DNA from: an uncultured Bacteroides sp.
GTDB taxonomy: Bacteria; Bacteroidota; Bacteroidia; Bacteroidales; Bacteroidaceae
Length of the DNA: 64,000 nt
NCBI GenBank assembly: GCA_948847595.1
Contig: CAQOGY010000012.1
Coordinates: forward strand, 1 to 64,000
Direction: 5' to 3'
The notes below the pieces were generated by a model, which was given only the letters and a program-made list of their open reading frames with translations, made no database searches and was not told where the DNA came from. The position numbers and the translations under genes were made by a program. Each line of letters begins with the position of its first letter. The stretch's first letter is position 1. Below, piece after piece: positions 26,413 through 34,158 of the stretch.

Positions 26413-27045
26413 TCATTGCCCATCTTTCGGCTTACGCTTGCCCAACGGTCCTTTGAATTTTCCCCTATTGAGCTTTACCCCGTGCCGGTTGAGCACACTG
26501 AACACCGAACTCCGGCTGTTGTACCCGCTTACCGCCATGATGTCCTCGAAAGAATGACCGTTGACATACATATCAACGATGGTATTCTCCCGGTCGGCCT
26601 TATCCATCGCCTTCATCGTTTTTCTCGGGACCTTCGCTTTCTGTTGCAGATTCATGACATGTGCGGACGAATACCGCAATACCGCCACCTCTTCGGGTAG
26701 CGCCCCGAACATATCCAGTACATCGGCTGCCGTCGTTTCGGGGAACAGTTTTCCCCGCGAGTCGATCCGGTCATGGATGGAAATGATACGCACCACTTTG
26801 ATTCGGCACAACTCAATAAACGCGGACAATTCGCGCGACCCACGGAGAGCGTTGCTGAATTTGGCCACGACAATCTCGTCACCTCTTTCGAGATTCGCTA
26901 CAAGCTGTTTCCATCTGGGGCGCAGAGCCTCGTTTTCGACAAGTTCCTCTATCACTTGTACACAACCGTATTTCTGCATCCACTCTTTATCAGCCTCGAA
27001 TCCGTCGTAACGATCCGCCTTGAATATGTAACCTACTTTTGCCAT
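26413..27045 (-). CDS. Resolvase-like protein lacking the catalytic serine
   Basis: 210 residues from MAKVGYIF (an in-frame start 12 bases earlier is possible). The N-terminal 140 residues follow the serine-recombinase fold: GCVQVIEE, RPRWKQLVANLERGDEIVVAKFSNALRGS, VRIISIHDRIDSRG. The site that normally reads Y-A-R-V-S reads Y-I-F-K-A, so the nucleophilic serine is replaced. The C-terminal part (IVDMYVNGHSFEDIMAVSG) is a helix-turn-helix of recombinase type. It is therefore probably a DNA-binding regulator rather than a recombinase. It lies divergent from the mobilization block. Confidence 0.75.
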   Translation of the reverse strand: MAKVGYIFKADRYDGFEADKEWMQKYGCVQVIEELVENEALRPRWKQLVANLERGDEIVVAKFSNALRGSRELSAFIELCRIKVVRIISIHDRIDSRGKLFPETTAADVLDMFGALPEEVAVLRYSSAHVMNLQQKAKVPRKTMKAMDKADRENTIVDMYVNGHSFEDIMAVSGYNSRSSVFSVLNRHGVKLNRGKFKGPLGKRKPKDGQ

Positions 27046-27280
27046 ATCATTGTGCACTTCTATAAGAATAAGTACAAATATAAGAGTTTTATTTTAAACT
27101 AAACCATACTTTGAACGAAAATGATATGAAGGGCTTTCTGTGTCCTTCGTTTCTTTCACTTATTTTCATTGAAAATCAAACTATTAAGTGCAATGTTAAA
27201 AATGGTTTATAAAACGATTTTCGGCGCTTGTCATCTTGAAAAGAATACTTAGATTTGTGCTGTAAAATACAAAATGAACT

Positions 27281-28330
27281 ATGAATTGTAAAAATCAATA
27301 CTTAAAAATTGTACTATCGATTGCTGGACTTTCTGCCGTTCCGATTGCCATTTTCACACTTACATCGTGCGACGGTTCGAACGTCAAATCACTGGTTGAA
27401 GCCCAACCTACTCCAGCCGGTCTGTATCGGGAGTATCTGTCCGAAACACGCGGGCAAAAAGAACTTTCCTTTGAGGATTTGACCGCGTATATCGGGAAGT
27501 GGCAGACCTTGAAAGATTCCGTGACCGCAACCATGCGCCGGGACACGACCTATCGGGCACATTCCGACATACGTGAAGAGTGCATTCTGCTGCACGATTC
27601 CGTCCGTGCGGAACTTTCTCGGCTGGCGATGTCGAAACCTCGCACCTATAAAGAAGTGCTGATTCTGAAAGAACGTTTCTCTTCCTATACCGGAGACGTG
27701 GAACTGCATCGTTCCGCCGAAGAAATCCGTCCGTTTTTCGCAGAATTGGATAAACGTCCGGCCTGTCGGGGTAACAAGGAGCAAATTCTGTCAGCATATC
27801 GTAACGTGCTTGCCGAAACCCTGAACAATGGAATACATGGGAACGGCGACCTCAAAAAATTCATCGAAAGGGAGGATGCCGCTTTTCGAGCTTTCCTGTC
27901 CGGGTTGCACGAGCTTGGCGAAGCGAATATGGCCGACATCACCCGTGACACAGAGAAATGCTGCTCCGAGGTGTTTTTCGCCGCTGGGCGCAAGGAAATC
28001 ACTTACAAGGACGCCACGATATACATGGCCTTACGTACCGACCGTCGGCTGATCCAGAACGTGCGTGCCTGTCTTGACAACATACGCCGTGGAAAGGTCG
28101 TAACGCCCGAACAGGCACAAGCCTATGTCTGGATGATTCTACAGCCCTACGCTTCCTTGGACGGCCTCTGCATGACGCTATTGTCCCCGGAAGATAAGGA
28201 AACCCTTTACAGGATGGCCGCAGAAACACCCGCCGCATTCGAGAAACTGCGCAGAATCCTGCCGTCGGAGGGCGACCGGTTGGACGAACTGCCCGGTATG
28301 CTCATGGAGATATTCATCGCCTCGTTGTAA
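27281..28330 (+). CDS. Lipoprotein of unknown function, first of mobilization block
   Basis: 349 residues. The signal sequence ends in the lipobox TLTSC with Cys30. The mature part is helical and charged (LSFEDLTAYIGKWQTLKDSV, EEIRPFFAELDKRP, YKDATIYMALRTDRRL). No family recognised. It opens a run of five co-directional genes leading to the MobV relaxase; gaps are 26, 10 and then 4-base overlaps. An envelope role in mobilization is possible but unproven. Confidence 0.75.
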   Translation: MNCKNQYLKIVLSIAGLSAVPIAIFTLTSCDGSNVKSLVEAQPTPAGLYREYLSETRGQKELSFEDLTAYIGKWQTLKDSVTATMRRDTTYRAHSDIREECILLHDSVRAELSRLAMSKPRTYKEVLILKERFSSYTGDVELHRSAEEIRPFFAELDKRPACRGNKEQILSAYRNVLAETLNNGIHGNGDLKKFIEREDAAFRAFLSGLHELGEANMADITRDTEKCCSEVFFAAGRKEITYKDATIYMALRTDRRLIQNVRACLDNIRRGKVVTPEQAQAYVWMILQPYASLDGLCMTLLSPEDKETLYRMAAETPAAFEKLRRILPSEGDRLDELPGMLMEIFIASL

Positions 28331-28356
28331 AAGCCTATTCACAAAATAAACGATAT

Positions 28357-28809
28357 ATGATTATGTTACGACACTTTCTGGATGACTTCATGTCGTTCGT
28401 ACCCCTGCAAATGCCGCAGCTTCTCAATGTGGCAACGATGGAGGAGCCGCAGTTCTACGGTGACTATGTTCTGCTCACATTCCCGCTGCGGGACCCCTAT
28501 GATCTGGAGGAGGTCATGGACATATTCGAGGACGACATGGAGCTGATTACACTCTACCACCATGTGCCGGTCGGACTGGAGAAATCCGGTCATAGCACCT
28601 GTGCCTACTCCAATCCCGCTTTCGGGCAGATGTTCAAGATGAACGCCCGGACAGACGCGGACGGCAAGGTAAACCGTATCATCGCGACCATTTACGATTC
28701 GTTGGAGCTGATGTACGGCGACCTGTGTCTCGATCTGAAACTCCACGCCGGGAACGGCAGCTTCAAGTACAAAAAGAATCAGGAAGACGTGTTGTTGGAT
28801 TTCATGTAA
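28357..28809 (+). CDS. Unknown protein of mobilization block (150 aa)
   Basis: 150 residues, acidic, no signal peptide. FYGDYVLLTFPLRDPYDLEEVMDIFEDDMELITLYHHVP suggests an alpha/beta fold. No family assigned. A second Met two codons downstream (MLRHF) is an alternative start. Confidence 0.7.
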   Translation: MIMLRHFLDDFMSFVPLQMPQLLNVATMEEPQFYGDYVLLTFPLRDPYDLEEVMDIFEDDMELITLYHHVPVGLEKSGHSTCAYSNPAFGQMFKMNARTDADGKVNRIIATIYDSLELMYGDLCLDLKLHAGNGSFKYKKNQEDVLLDFM

Positions 28810-28819
28810 AACAACCCCT

Positions 28820-29218
28820 ATGCGAAACACGATATACCGCCAAATGGTTTTCTGTATCGACACGTACCGCACGTGGATAGAAGTGGCCGATGACAACCTC
28901 TACAAGGAACACGTCATTTCGAGAAACACCCGGACCGACTTCCTTGTGACCCGCACGCTGGTACTGCGGGCCTACAAACCGCATGGTCCATACGAAAAGG
29001 GCATGACGTGGACGATTCCGGAGCATGATCTGGACACGGCACTGGCTACATATCGTAAGCAGAACGGCACATTCAAATCCCGGATGAAGAAAGGCGCGTC
29101 GTCCCTGACAGCCGAAGACACCGAGAACATTATCCGCTTGGCCACCCACGGGATTGTCCGATTGGAACTCGTGGTACGGCCCGTTCATATACCTTCAAAA
29201 CCCTATTACCTGTTATGA
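28820..29218 (+). CDS. Unknown protein of mobilization block (132 aa)
   Basis: 132 residues, basic. MVFCIDTYRTWIEVADDNLYKEH and ENIIRLATHGIVRLELVVRP are the most structured parts. No family assigned. Its stop overlaps the next start by four bases (ATGA), showing tight co-translation with the membrane protein that follows. Confidence 0.7.
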   Translation: MRNTIYRQMVFCIDTYRTWIEVADDNLYKEHVISRNTRTDFLVTRTLVLRAYKPHGPYEKGMTWTIPEHDLDTALATYRKQNGTFKSRMKKGASSLTAEDTENIIRLATHGIVRLELVVRPVHIPSKPYYLL

Positions 29219-29793
29219 CCTGGATTATATTACAATTCGTATTTCTTGCAATGCCTGTCGTCCTTCCGGCACTGTTGTACAGAAGCAGGCGTTGCTTCAT
29301 GGCAAGATTCTACGATAAAATGGTGTGGAGCGAAAAGGCCCGCAGGCTGTACGCCCATGTGCTGCTTATCGTATTACTCTTGTTTCATTATGTCTATACG
29401 AGTGGACACCCCGGCGAGTTCGGTATCGTGCCATCTACCATCGTGTGTGCCGCATGGGCCTCTTTCAGGCGGGCGGACCGATGGATGCGCGGCTTGCTCG
29501 ACCGGCCGAAACGTTTCGTCTGGTTTGCGCTCTTGGCATTGGTCATCGGCTTCGTGCCGCATCTGTACACGATGGCCGTAACAATCGCCTTTGTTCTTTT
29601 GGCTGCCCTGTTCTACCCGTCGGCAAGGGTCATGTCCGAAAAGACAGACATACGCAAATTCCTCGAATGGCTGGAATGTCCCGGAGCATTAGCCGACAGT
29701 TATCATAGTATCATCACGCGAGGCTGCCACGATAATGCGGATAATGGCAACCTGAAACTATCCGCACATTATGAATCATCAAAAACAGAATGA
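29215..29793 (+). CDS. Integral membrane protein of mobilization block
   Basis: 192 residues with about four hydrophobic segments: residues 1-21, VLLIVLLLFHYVYT, FVWFALLALVIGFVPHL and MAVTIAFVLLAALFY. A soluble C-terminus of about 50 residues follows. It overlaps both neighbours by four bases. Function unknown. Confidence 0.7.
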   Translation: MTWIILQFVFLAMPVVLPALLYRSRRCFMARFYDKMVWSEKARRLYAHVLLIVLLLFHYVYTSGHPGEFGIVPSTIVCAAWASFRRADRWMRGLLDRPKRFVWFALLALVIGFVPHLYTMAVTIAFVLLAALFYPSARVMSEKTDIRKFLEWLECPGALADSYHSIITRGCHDNADNGNLKLSAHYESSKTE

Positions 29794-30638
29794 AAATGAG
29801 AAATAGAAATGAAGCGCCCGCCGCCATACTGGCGAACGTGGAAGTGTTCGACTACCTGAAAGAAAAAGTCGGCGAGCGGAAAACGAGAACGGAAGCCTAC
29901 TGCGATTTGTTGGATAAATCGCTGGCAGGTTTCGTCTCCCCGTTTTTAAGAAGGCAGGACTACGACCTCTCTCCCTGCCAGTGCCATGTAACCGTTTCCG
30001 ACCTTGCATCGGAGTGGCATTGGCATCGGGCTACTGTCCGCTCGTTTCTGGACACGCTCGAAGCGCTCGGACAGTTAGAACGCATCCGGCTGGCAAAAAG
30101 CGTCGTCATTACCATGCCCCTGCGGACCGGCACGCCTGCCATGCCGGACAGCGGACGGGAAGAAGCGGACTTTGCCACAAGAATACAGGAAGCATTGTAC
30201 GACTGGATAATCGGCAAAGCAACCTCTTTCGATGTGGGTAAATCATGTGGACAAATCATGCGCCAGACCTTGACGGAGATAGCCGGACGGGACAGTCGTA
30301 TCTATCCGGACAGTCATTCCGACACGGCATCGGCACAGACCGTCCGGTCGGAAGAACAGCTGTGTGAGACCGTCTTGGAATGTATTGCCCATGCCGCCCT
30401 CTGGCGGGTTCTGCGTAAATCGAGGTTCGACGACGGCTCGCCGCTCGTGCAGTTCTTCCGGCTCGACCTCAGCGGGGAATGGGCGGCGTTCATCGAGGCC
30501 TCGAAAGAGCTTGCAGAGCTTGTTATCGACGGAAAACCGGACGGGACAGGCTTCGGTACGGACGAAGAGACGGAACGCCTTGAATCGCTTCGCAAACCCT
30601 TTTTATCGCTTCTGGCGAAGGCGCAGGAGGAAAGCTGA
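29790..30638 (+). CDS. Winged-helix-like protein upstream of MobV relaxase
   Basis: 282 residues, basic N-terminus. CHVTVSDLASEWHWHRATVRSFLDTLEALGQLERIRLAKSVVITM reads as a replication-initiator or MarR-like winged helix: helix-turn-helix plus beta wing. The C-terminal half is acidic and helical. Directly before the oriT candidate and the relaxase, it may be an accessory DNA-binding factor for mobilization. That role is inferred from fold and position. Confidence 0.7.
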   Translation: MKMRNRNEAPAAILANVEVFDYLKEKVGERKTRTEAYCDLLDKSLAGFVSPFLRRQDYDLSPCQCHVTVSDLASEWHWHRATVRSFLDTLEALGQLERIRLAKSVVITMPLRTGTPAMPDSGREEADFATRIQEALYDWIIGKATSFDVGKSCGQIMRQTLTEIAGRDSRIYPDSHSDTASAQTVRSEEQLCETVLECIAHAALWRVLRKSRFDDGSPLVQFFRLDLSGEWAAFIEASKELAELVIDGKPDGTGFGTDEETERLESLRKPFLSLLAKAQEES

Positions 30639-30639
30639 A

Positions 30640-30859
30640 CGGGGATTCGCGGACAGAGATTGTATAACCACGGGCAATTCTCCCCAGTTCAGGTTCAAAT
30701 ATCCTTCCAGTTATAGCAGGCATCCGGGCTTGCCCGTCTGCCACTGAACAAAGGGAAGGGGGAGCCTAATACCCCTGCTGACTGACGTCGCAGGGAGAAG
30801 TGTCCAAGCAAGCAGCAAGCTGGGACACGGGGAATTGTCCGAAACAACACGAAAACAGT
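30640..30859 (+). other. Candidate origin of transfer (oriT)
   Basis: The gap before the MobV gene is rich in inverted repeats: CCCTGC/GCAGGG (around 30774-30796), GTGTCC/GGGACAC (around 30799-30827), and a distant pair CAATTCTCCCC (30674) with GGGGAATTG (30829). MobV relaxases usually nick immediately upstream of their own gene, beside such repeats. The nick site cannot be placed by eye. Confidence 0.45.
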
Positions 30860-32317
30860 ATGGCAAATGCAAAACAGGTTCTCGATGTTCAGGTATCGAA
30901 AGGGATCACCGCCGCCCAAGGCAACGAACACCTGCGTAATCGCAGCGAAGAGGCGGAGAAGTACGCCATGAGCAAGGGCAACTACGACCCCACCCGCAAA
31001 CATCTGAACTTCGAGATTGTGCCCGGAGGCAAGGTTCGCCCCATCGACACGAGCCGCAATATCCCGGAACGGATAGCGGACATATTGGGCCGTCGCGGGA
31101 TCAAAGACCCCAACGAGGGATTGGTTGAACCGAAATACCGCACGGTGGTAAACATCATTTTCGGCGGTTCGCGGAAGCGGATGCACGAACTCGCTTTCGG
31201 CACGCAGAAGGTGGATTTTGAAAAAGGTGCGGACAATACCCGCATCAAAAGGAAGAGCGACATCGAACGTTGGGCGAAGGATGTCTATGCATTCGTTTGC
31301 GGCAGATACGGCGAGCAGAATATAGCCGCCTTCATTGTACACCTCGACGAATTAAATCCGCACGTGCATTGTACGCTTCTGCCAATCAAAGACGGGAGGT
31401 TTGCGTACAAGGAGATATTCGCCGGAAAGGACAAGTTCGAATATAGCGCGAGGATGAAACAGCTCCATACGGACTTTTTCGCCGAGGTCAACACGAAGTG
31501 GGGAATGGAGAGAGGCCGGAGCGTCGCCGAGACCGGCGCACGGCACAGGACGACGGAAGAATACCGCCGTATGCTCTCGGAAGAATGTACCACCATTGAG
31601 CAACAGATTGGCCGACATCAGGAAGTCCTGTCCGCCCTCCATTCGGACATTCGGCTGGCAGAGCGCAGAGTCAAAGGTTTGACCTCGATGGTGGAAAACT
31701 TGAAAAGGGAGAAGAGCGAAAAAGAGGCTCAATTGTCGGCACTCGAAAATGATATGGATACCCGGAAAGGTGATGCTTTGACCCTATCTGCCGAGAAAGA
31801 AAAGCTCGAAAAAGAGCTGACTGCTATCCAAGGGAAACTGGCAGACAAACAGGAGAAGCTACAAACCGCCGACCGACAGCTTTCCGACCTCAAGGCAAAC
31901 ATGGATGCCATTGAGGAACGCACGGAACAGCTCAAGGAGGAAGCCTACGAATACTCCCGTGATGTCCACTCCAAAGTGGACAGCCTACTCAAGGACGTCA
32001 TGCTGGAAAATATGGTCGATGAGTGGAGGGAACTGTCGGCGCGGATGAAGCCTTCCGAACGGCAACTTTTCGACGACACACTCGTGCGTTCCGTGGCGGA
32101 ACGGGGAGCGGAAGTCATGCGCTGCGCCACGATGCTCTTTCTCGGTATGGTCGATGATGCCACTACGTTTGCCGAAACACGTGGCGGAGGAGGTGGCGGA
32201 AGCGACCTCAAATGGGGACGTGATGAAGACGAGGACAACCGGGCATGGGCGCTTCGCTGCATGAGGATGGCGAGCCGCATGATGCGCCCTTCCATCGGCA
32301 AGAAGCCCAAGCGTTGA
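30860..32317 (+). CDS. MobV-family relaxase (mobilization protein)
   Basis: 485 residues from the ATG at 30860. The Mob/Pre relaxase core spans about residues 1-230: HLNFEIVPGG, RTVVNIIFGGS, and the metal-binding motif HLDELNPHVHCTLLPI (H-x-D-E-x-x-P-H-x-H). The C-terminal half is a long coiled coil (MVENLKREKSEKEAQLSALE and onward) with a Gly-rich loop near the end. It nicks oriT and pilots the strand during mobilization by a co-resident conjugative element; no mating-pair genes are in this window. An upstream TTG/ATG extension of 20 residues overlaps the oriT repeats and is unlikely. Confidence 0.9.
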   Translation: MANAKQVLDVQVSKGITAAQGNEHLRNRSEEAEKYAMSKGNYDPTRKHLNFEIVPGGKVRPIDTSRNIPERIADILGRRGIKDPNEGLVEPKYRTVVNIIFGGSRKRMHELAFGTQKVDFEKGADNTRIKRKSDIERWAKDVYAFVCGRYGEQNIAAFIVHLDELNPHVHCTLLPIKDGRFAYKEIFAGKDKFEYSARMKQLHTDFFAEVNTKWGMERGRSVAETGARHRTTEEYRRMLSEECTTIEQQIGRHQEVLSALHSDIRLAERRVKGLTSMVENLKREKSEKEAQLSALENDMDTRKGDALTLSAEKEKLEKELTAIQGKLADKQEKLQTADRQLSDLKANMDAIEERTEQLKEEAYEYSRDVHSKVDSLLKDVMLENMVDEWRELSARMKPSERQLFDDTLVRSVAERGAEVMRCATMLFLGMVDDATTFAETRGGGGGGSDLKWGRDEDEDNRAWALRCMRMASRMMRPSIGKKPKR

Positions 32318-32372
32318 ATGGCAAGGTTTATAATAAAGAATCAGATAAACAACAAATTAAGGATATAAGAAT

Positions 32373-33863
32373 ATGACGAAAAATATCATTTTCATTATTG
32401 CGGCGCTTTGTTCGCTGCAAGCCCGTGCGGATGTACAACCTACGGAAAGGGATACTGTACACCGCACGTACCGTTACGATGACACAGAACTGCTGCAGCC
32501 GTTACAGCCCTTATACCTTGACGGAGTGGTCGTTCCGGCACGGGGAAACGGCAATTGGTTTGTCAGTATCGCCGGAGGTGCGACAGCCTTTCTCGGCACG
32601 CCGCTCGGTTGCGAAGACCTGTTCGGGAGGTTGAAACCCTCGTACAGCCTTGCCCTCGGCAAGTGGTTTACCCCGTGGGTAGGTGCACGCATAAATTACA
32701 ACGGGTTGCAGTTCAAGGACGGCACGCTGGCCGTGCAGGAGTACCATTATCTCCATGCGGATCTGCTGTGGAATGTGCTTGGCGGTAGCTATGTCCGGCA
32801 GAAACTGGTGCGCTGGCATCTGGCACCCTTTGCGGGTATCGGACTGCTGCACCATGCGACCAACGGGCATAACCCGTTTGCAATCTCCTACGGCATACAA
32901 GGGCAGTATCGCATTTCCAAAAGGGTAAGCGCCCTCATGGAACTCTCCGGTACGACCACCTTCCAAGACTTCGACGGGTATGGCAAGGCGAATCGGTTAG
33001 GCGACCACATGCTTTCACTCACTGCCGGATTCTCTTTCCATATCGGCAAGGTCGGCTGGAAACGGGCCATAGACCCAAGCCCCTATATCCGCCGCGATCG
33101 GCAGCTCGTCGATTATATCAATGTACTGTCGGAACAGAACAGCCGCTACGCGGGACAGCATGACAAGGATAGCCGGACGCTGGCCGAGCTGAAGAAGATA
33201 CTGGAAATCGAAGGATTGCTCGACACGTACAGCCATTTCTTCGATGATGACGATGCTATCGAGCGCAAAGGTTATCCGAGGAACAATTACAGCGGGCTGA
33301 ACTCCCTGCGGGCAAGGTTGAAGAACAAGCATTGGAACGGAAAATCACCATTGGAAGGACAAGCCCCGAATGGGAATGGCCGGGCAGACAGCCTGCAGCA
33401 CTGGCCGGATAGCGTGCCTGGTCTCGGAACAGGACAGTTCGAGAATCTTCCCGACAGCACTTTGGCAGACTATGCCGTTCGGATGCAGTCCGGACGGGAA
33501 TGCATCGGTGCTCCCATCTTCTTTTTCTTCGAACTCGGCACGTCGCACCTGACAGACCCCTCCCAATTGGTCAATCTCGACGAACTGGCACGGGTGGCAA
33601 AGAAATACGGTCTGAAAGTTAAAGTCACGGGAGCGGCCGATAGTGCGACCGGAACAATTGGTATCAACAATGCCTTGAGTGCTTCGAGAGCCGACTATAT
33701 CGCCTCGGAGCTGAACAAGCGGGGTTTGTCGCCCGACAGGATGACCAAGACCGGCGAAGGTGGCATTTCCGATTACGCCCCCACGGAAGCCAACCGACAT
33801 ACAAGGGTGGAACTGTTCTTCGGCAAATGTGAAGAAAACGAATGTTCGTCCGTAAACAGGTAG
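32373..33863 (+). CDS. OmpA-family outer-membrane protein
   Basis: 496 residues with a signal peptide (MTKNIIFIIAALCSLQARA). Residues about 50-235 look like an eight-stranded barrel (GNWFVSIAGGATAFLG, KWFTPWVGARINYNGLQF, HLAPFAGIGLLHHA, MLSLTAGFSFHIGKVGW). A charged linker leads to a C-terminal OmpA/MotB peptidoglycan-binding domain (FFFELGTSHLTDPSQLVNLDELARVAKKY, LSASRADYIASELNKRGL). Follows the relaxase by 55 bases. It resembles proteins encoded beside Bacteroides fimbrial operons, and may belong functionally with the fimbriae. That link is inference. Confidence 0.8.
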   Translation: MTKNIIFIIAALCSLQARADVQPTERDTVHRTYRYDDTELLQPLQPLYLDGVVVPARGNGNWFVSIAGGATAFLGTPLGCEDLFGRLKPSYSLALGKWFTPWVGARINYNGLQFKDGTLAVQEYHYLHADLLWNVLGGSYVRQKLVRWHLAPFAGIGLLHHATNGHNPFAISYGIQGQYRISKRVSALMELSGTTTFQDFDGYGKANRLGDHMLSLTAGFSFHIGKVGWKRAIDPSPYIRRDRQLVDYINVLSEQNSRYAGQHDKDSRTLAELKKILEIEGLLDTYSHFFDDDDAIERKGYPRNNYSGLNSLRARLKNKHWNGKSPLEGQAPNGNGRADSLQHWPDSVPGLGTGQFENLPDSTLADYAVRMQSGRECIGAPIFFFFELGTSHLTDPSQLVNLDELARVAKKYGLKVKVTGAADSATGTIGINNALSASRADYIASELNKRGLSPDRMTKTGEGGISDYAPTEANRHTRVELFFGKCEENECSSVNR

Positions 33864-33946
33864 AAAGCAAGAGAGTACCGATGATAAATATCGGTACTCT
33901 CTTTATTTGTTATGTGCTGTATCCCGGATTCTTTAAGCAGACCGTA

Positions 33947-34086
33947 TCAGTTGTCCGGATTGAAATTCTTGTCGTAATCCAAAAGGAACTTTGCCAGTAC
34001 AGGGTTGTTGTGGTCCACTTTCAACTTGCCGGTGTCCAGACGGCGAATTGCCTTTCTGTCTTCTTCCGTTAACTCGAAATCGAGAT
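33947..34086 (-). pseudogene. C-terminal fragment, probably aldo/keto reductase
   Basis: About 46 codons on the minus strand (DFELTEEDRKAIRRLDTGK and onward, stop at 33947) look like the last helices of an aldo/keto reductase. No start or catalytic part remains; the frame runs into a terminator stem. Probably a leftover from insertion of the fimbrial or mobilization block. Confidence 0.4.
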
Positions 34087-34090
34087 ACAA

Positions 34091-34143
34091 GATAAAAGAA
34101 ACGGTTCTGTCCCGATGATAGGAACGGAGCCGTTTCTTTTATC
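34091..34143 (-). terminator. Terminator of the fimbrial operon
   Basis: A perfect 14-bp stem GATAAAAGAAACGG/CCGTTTCTTTTATC, 16 bases past the last fimbrial stop codon. Confidence 0.8.
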
Positions 34144-34158
34144 GACTGGCTTACTATG

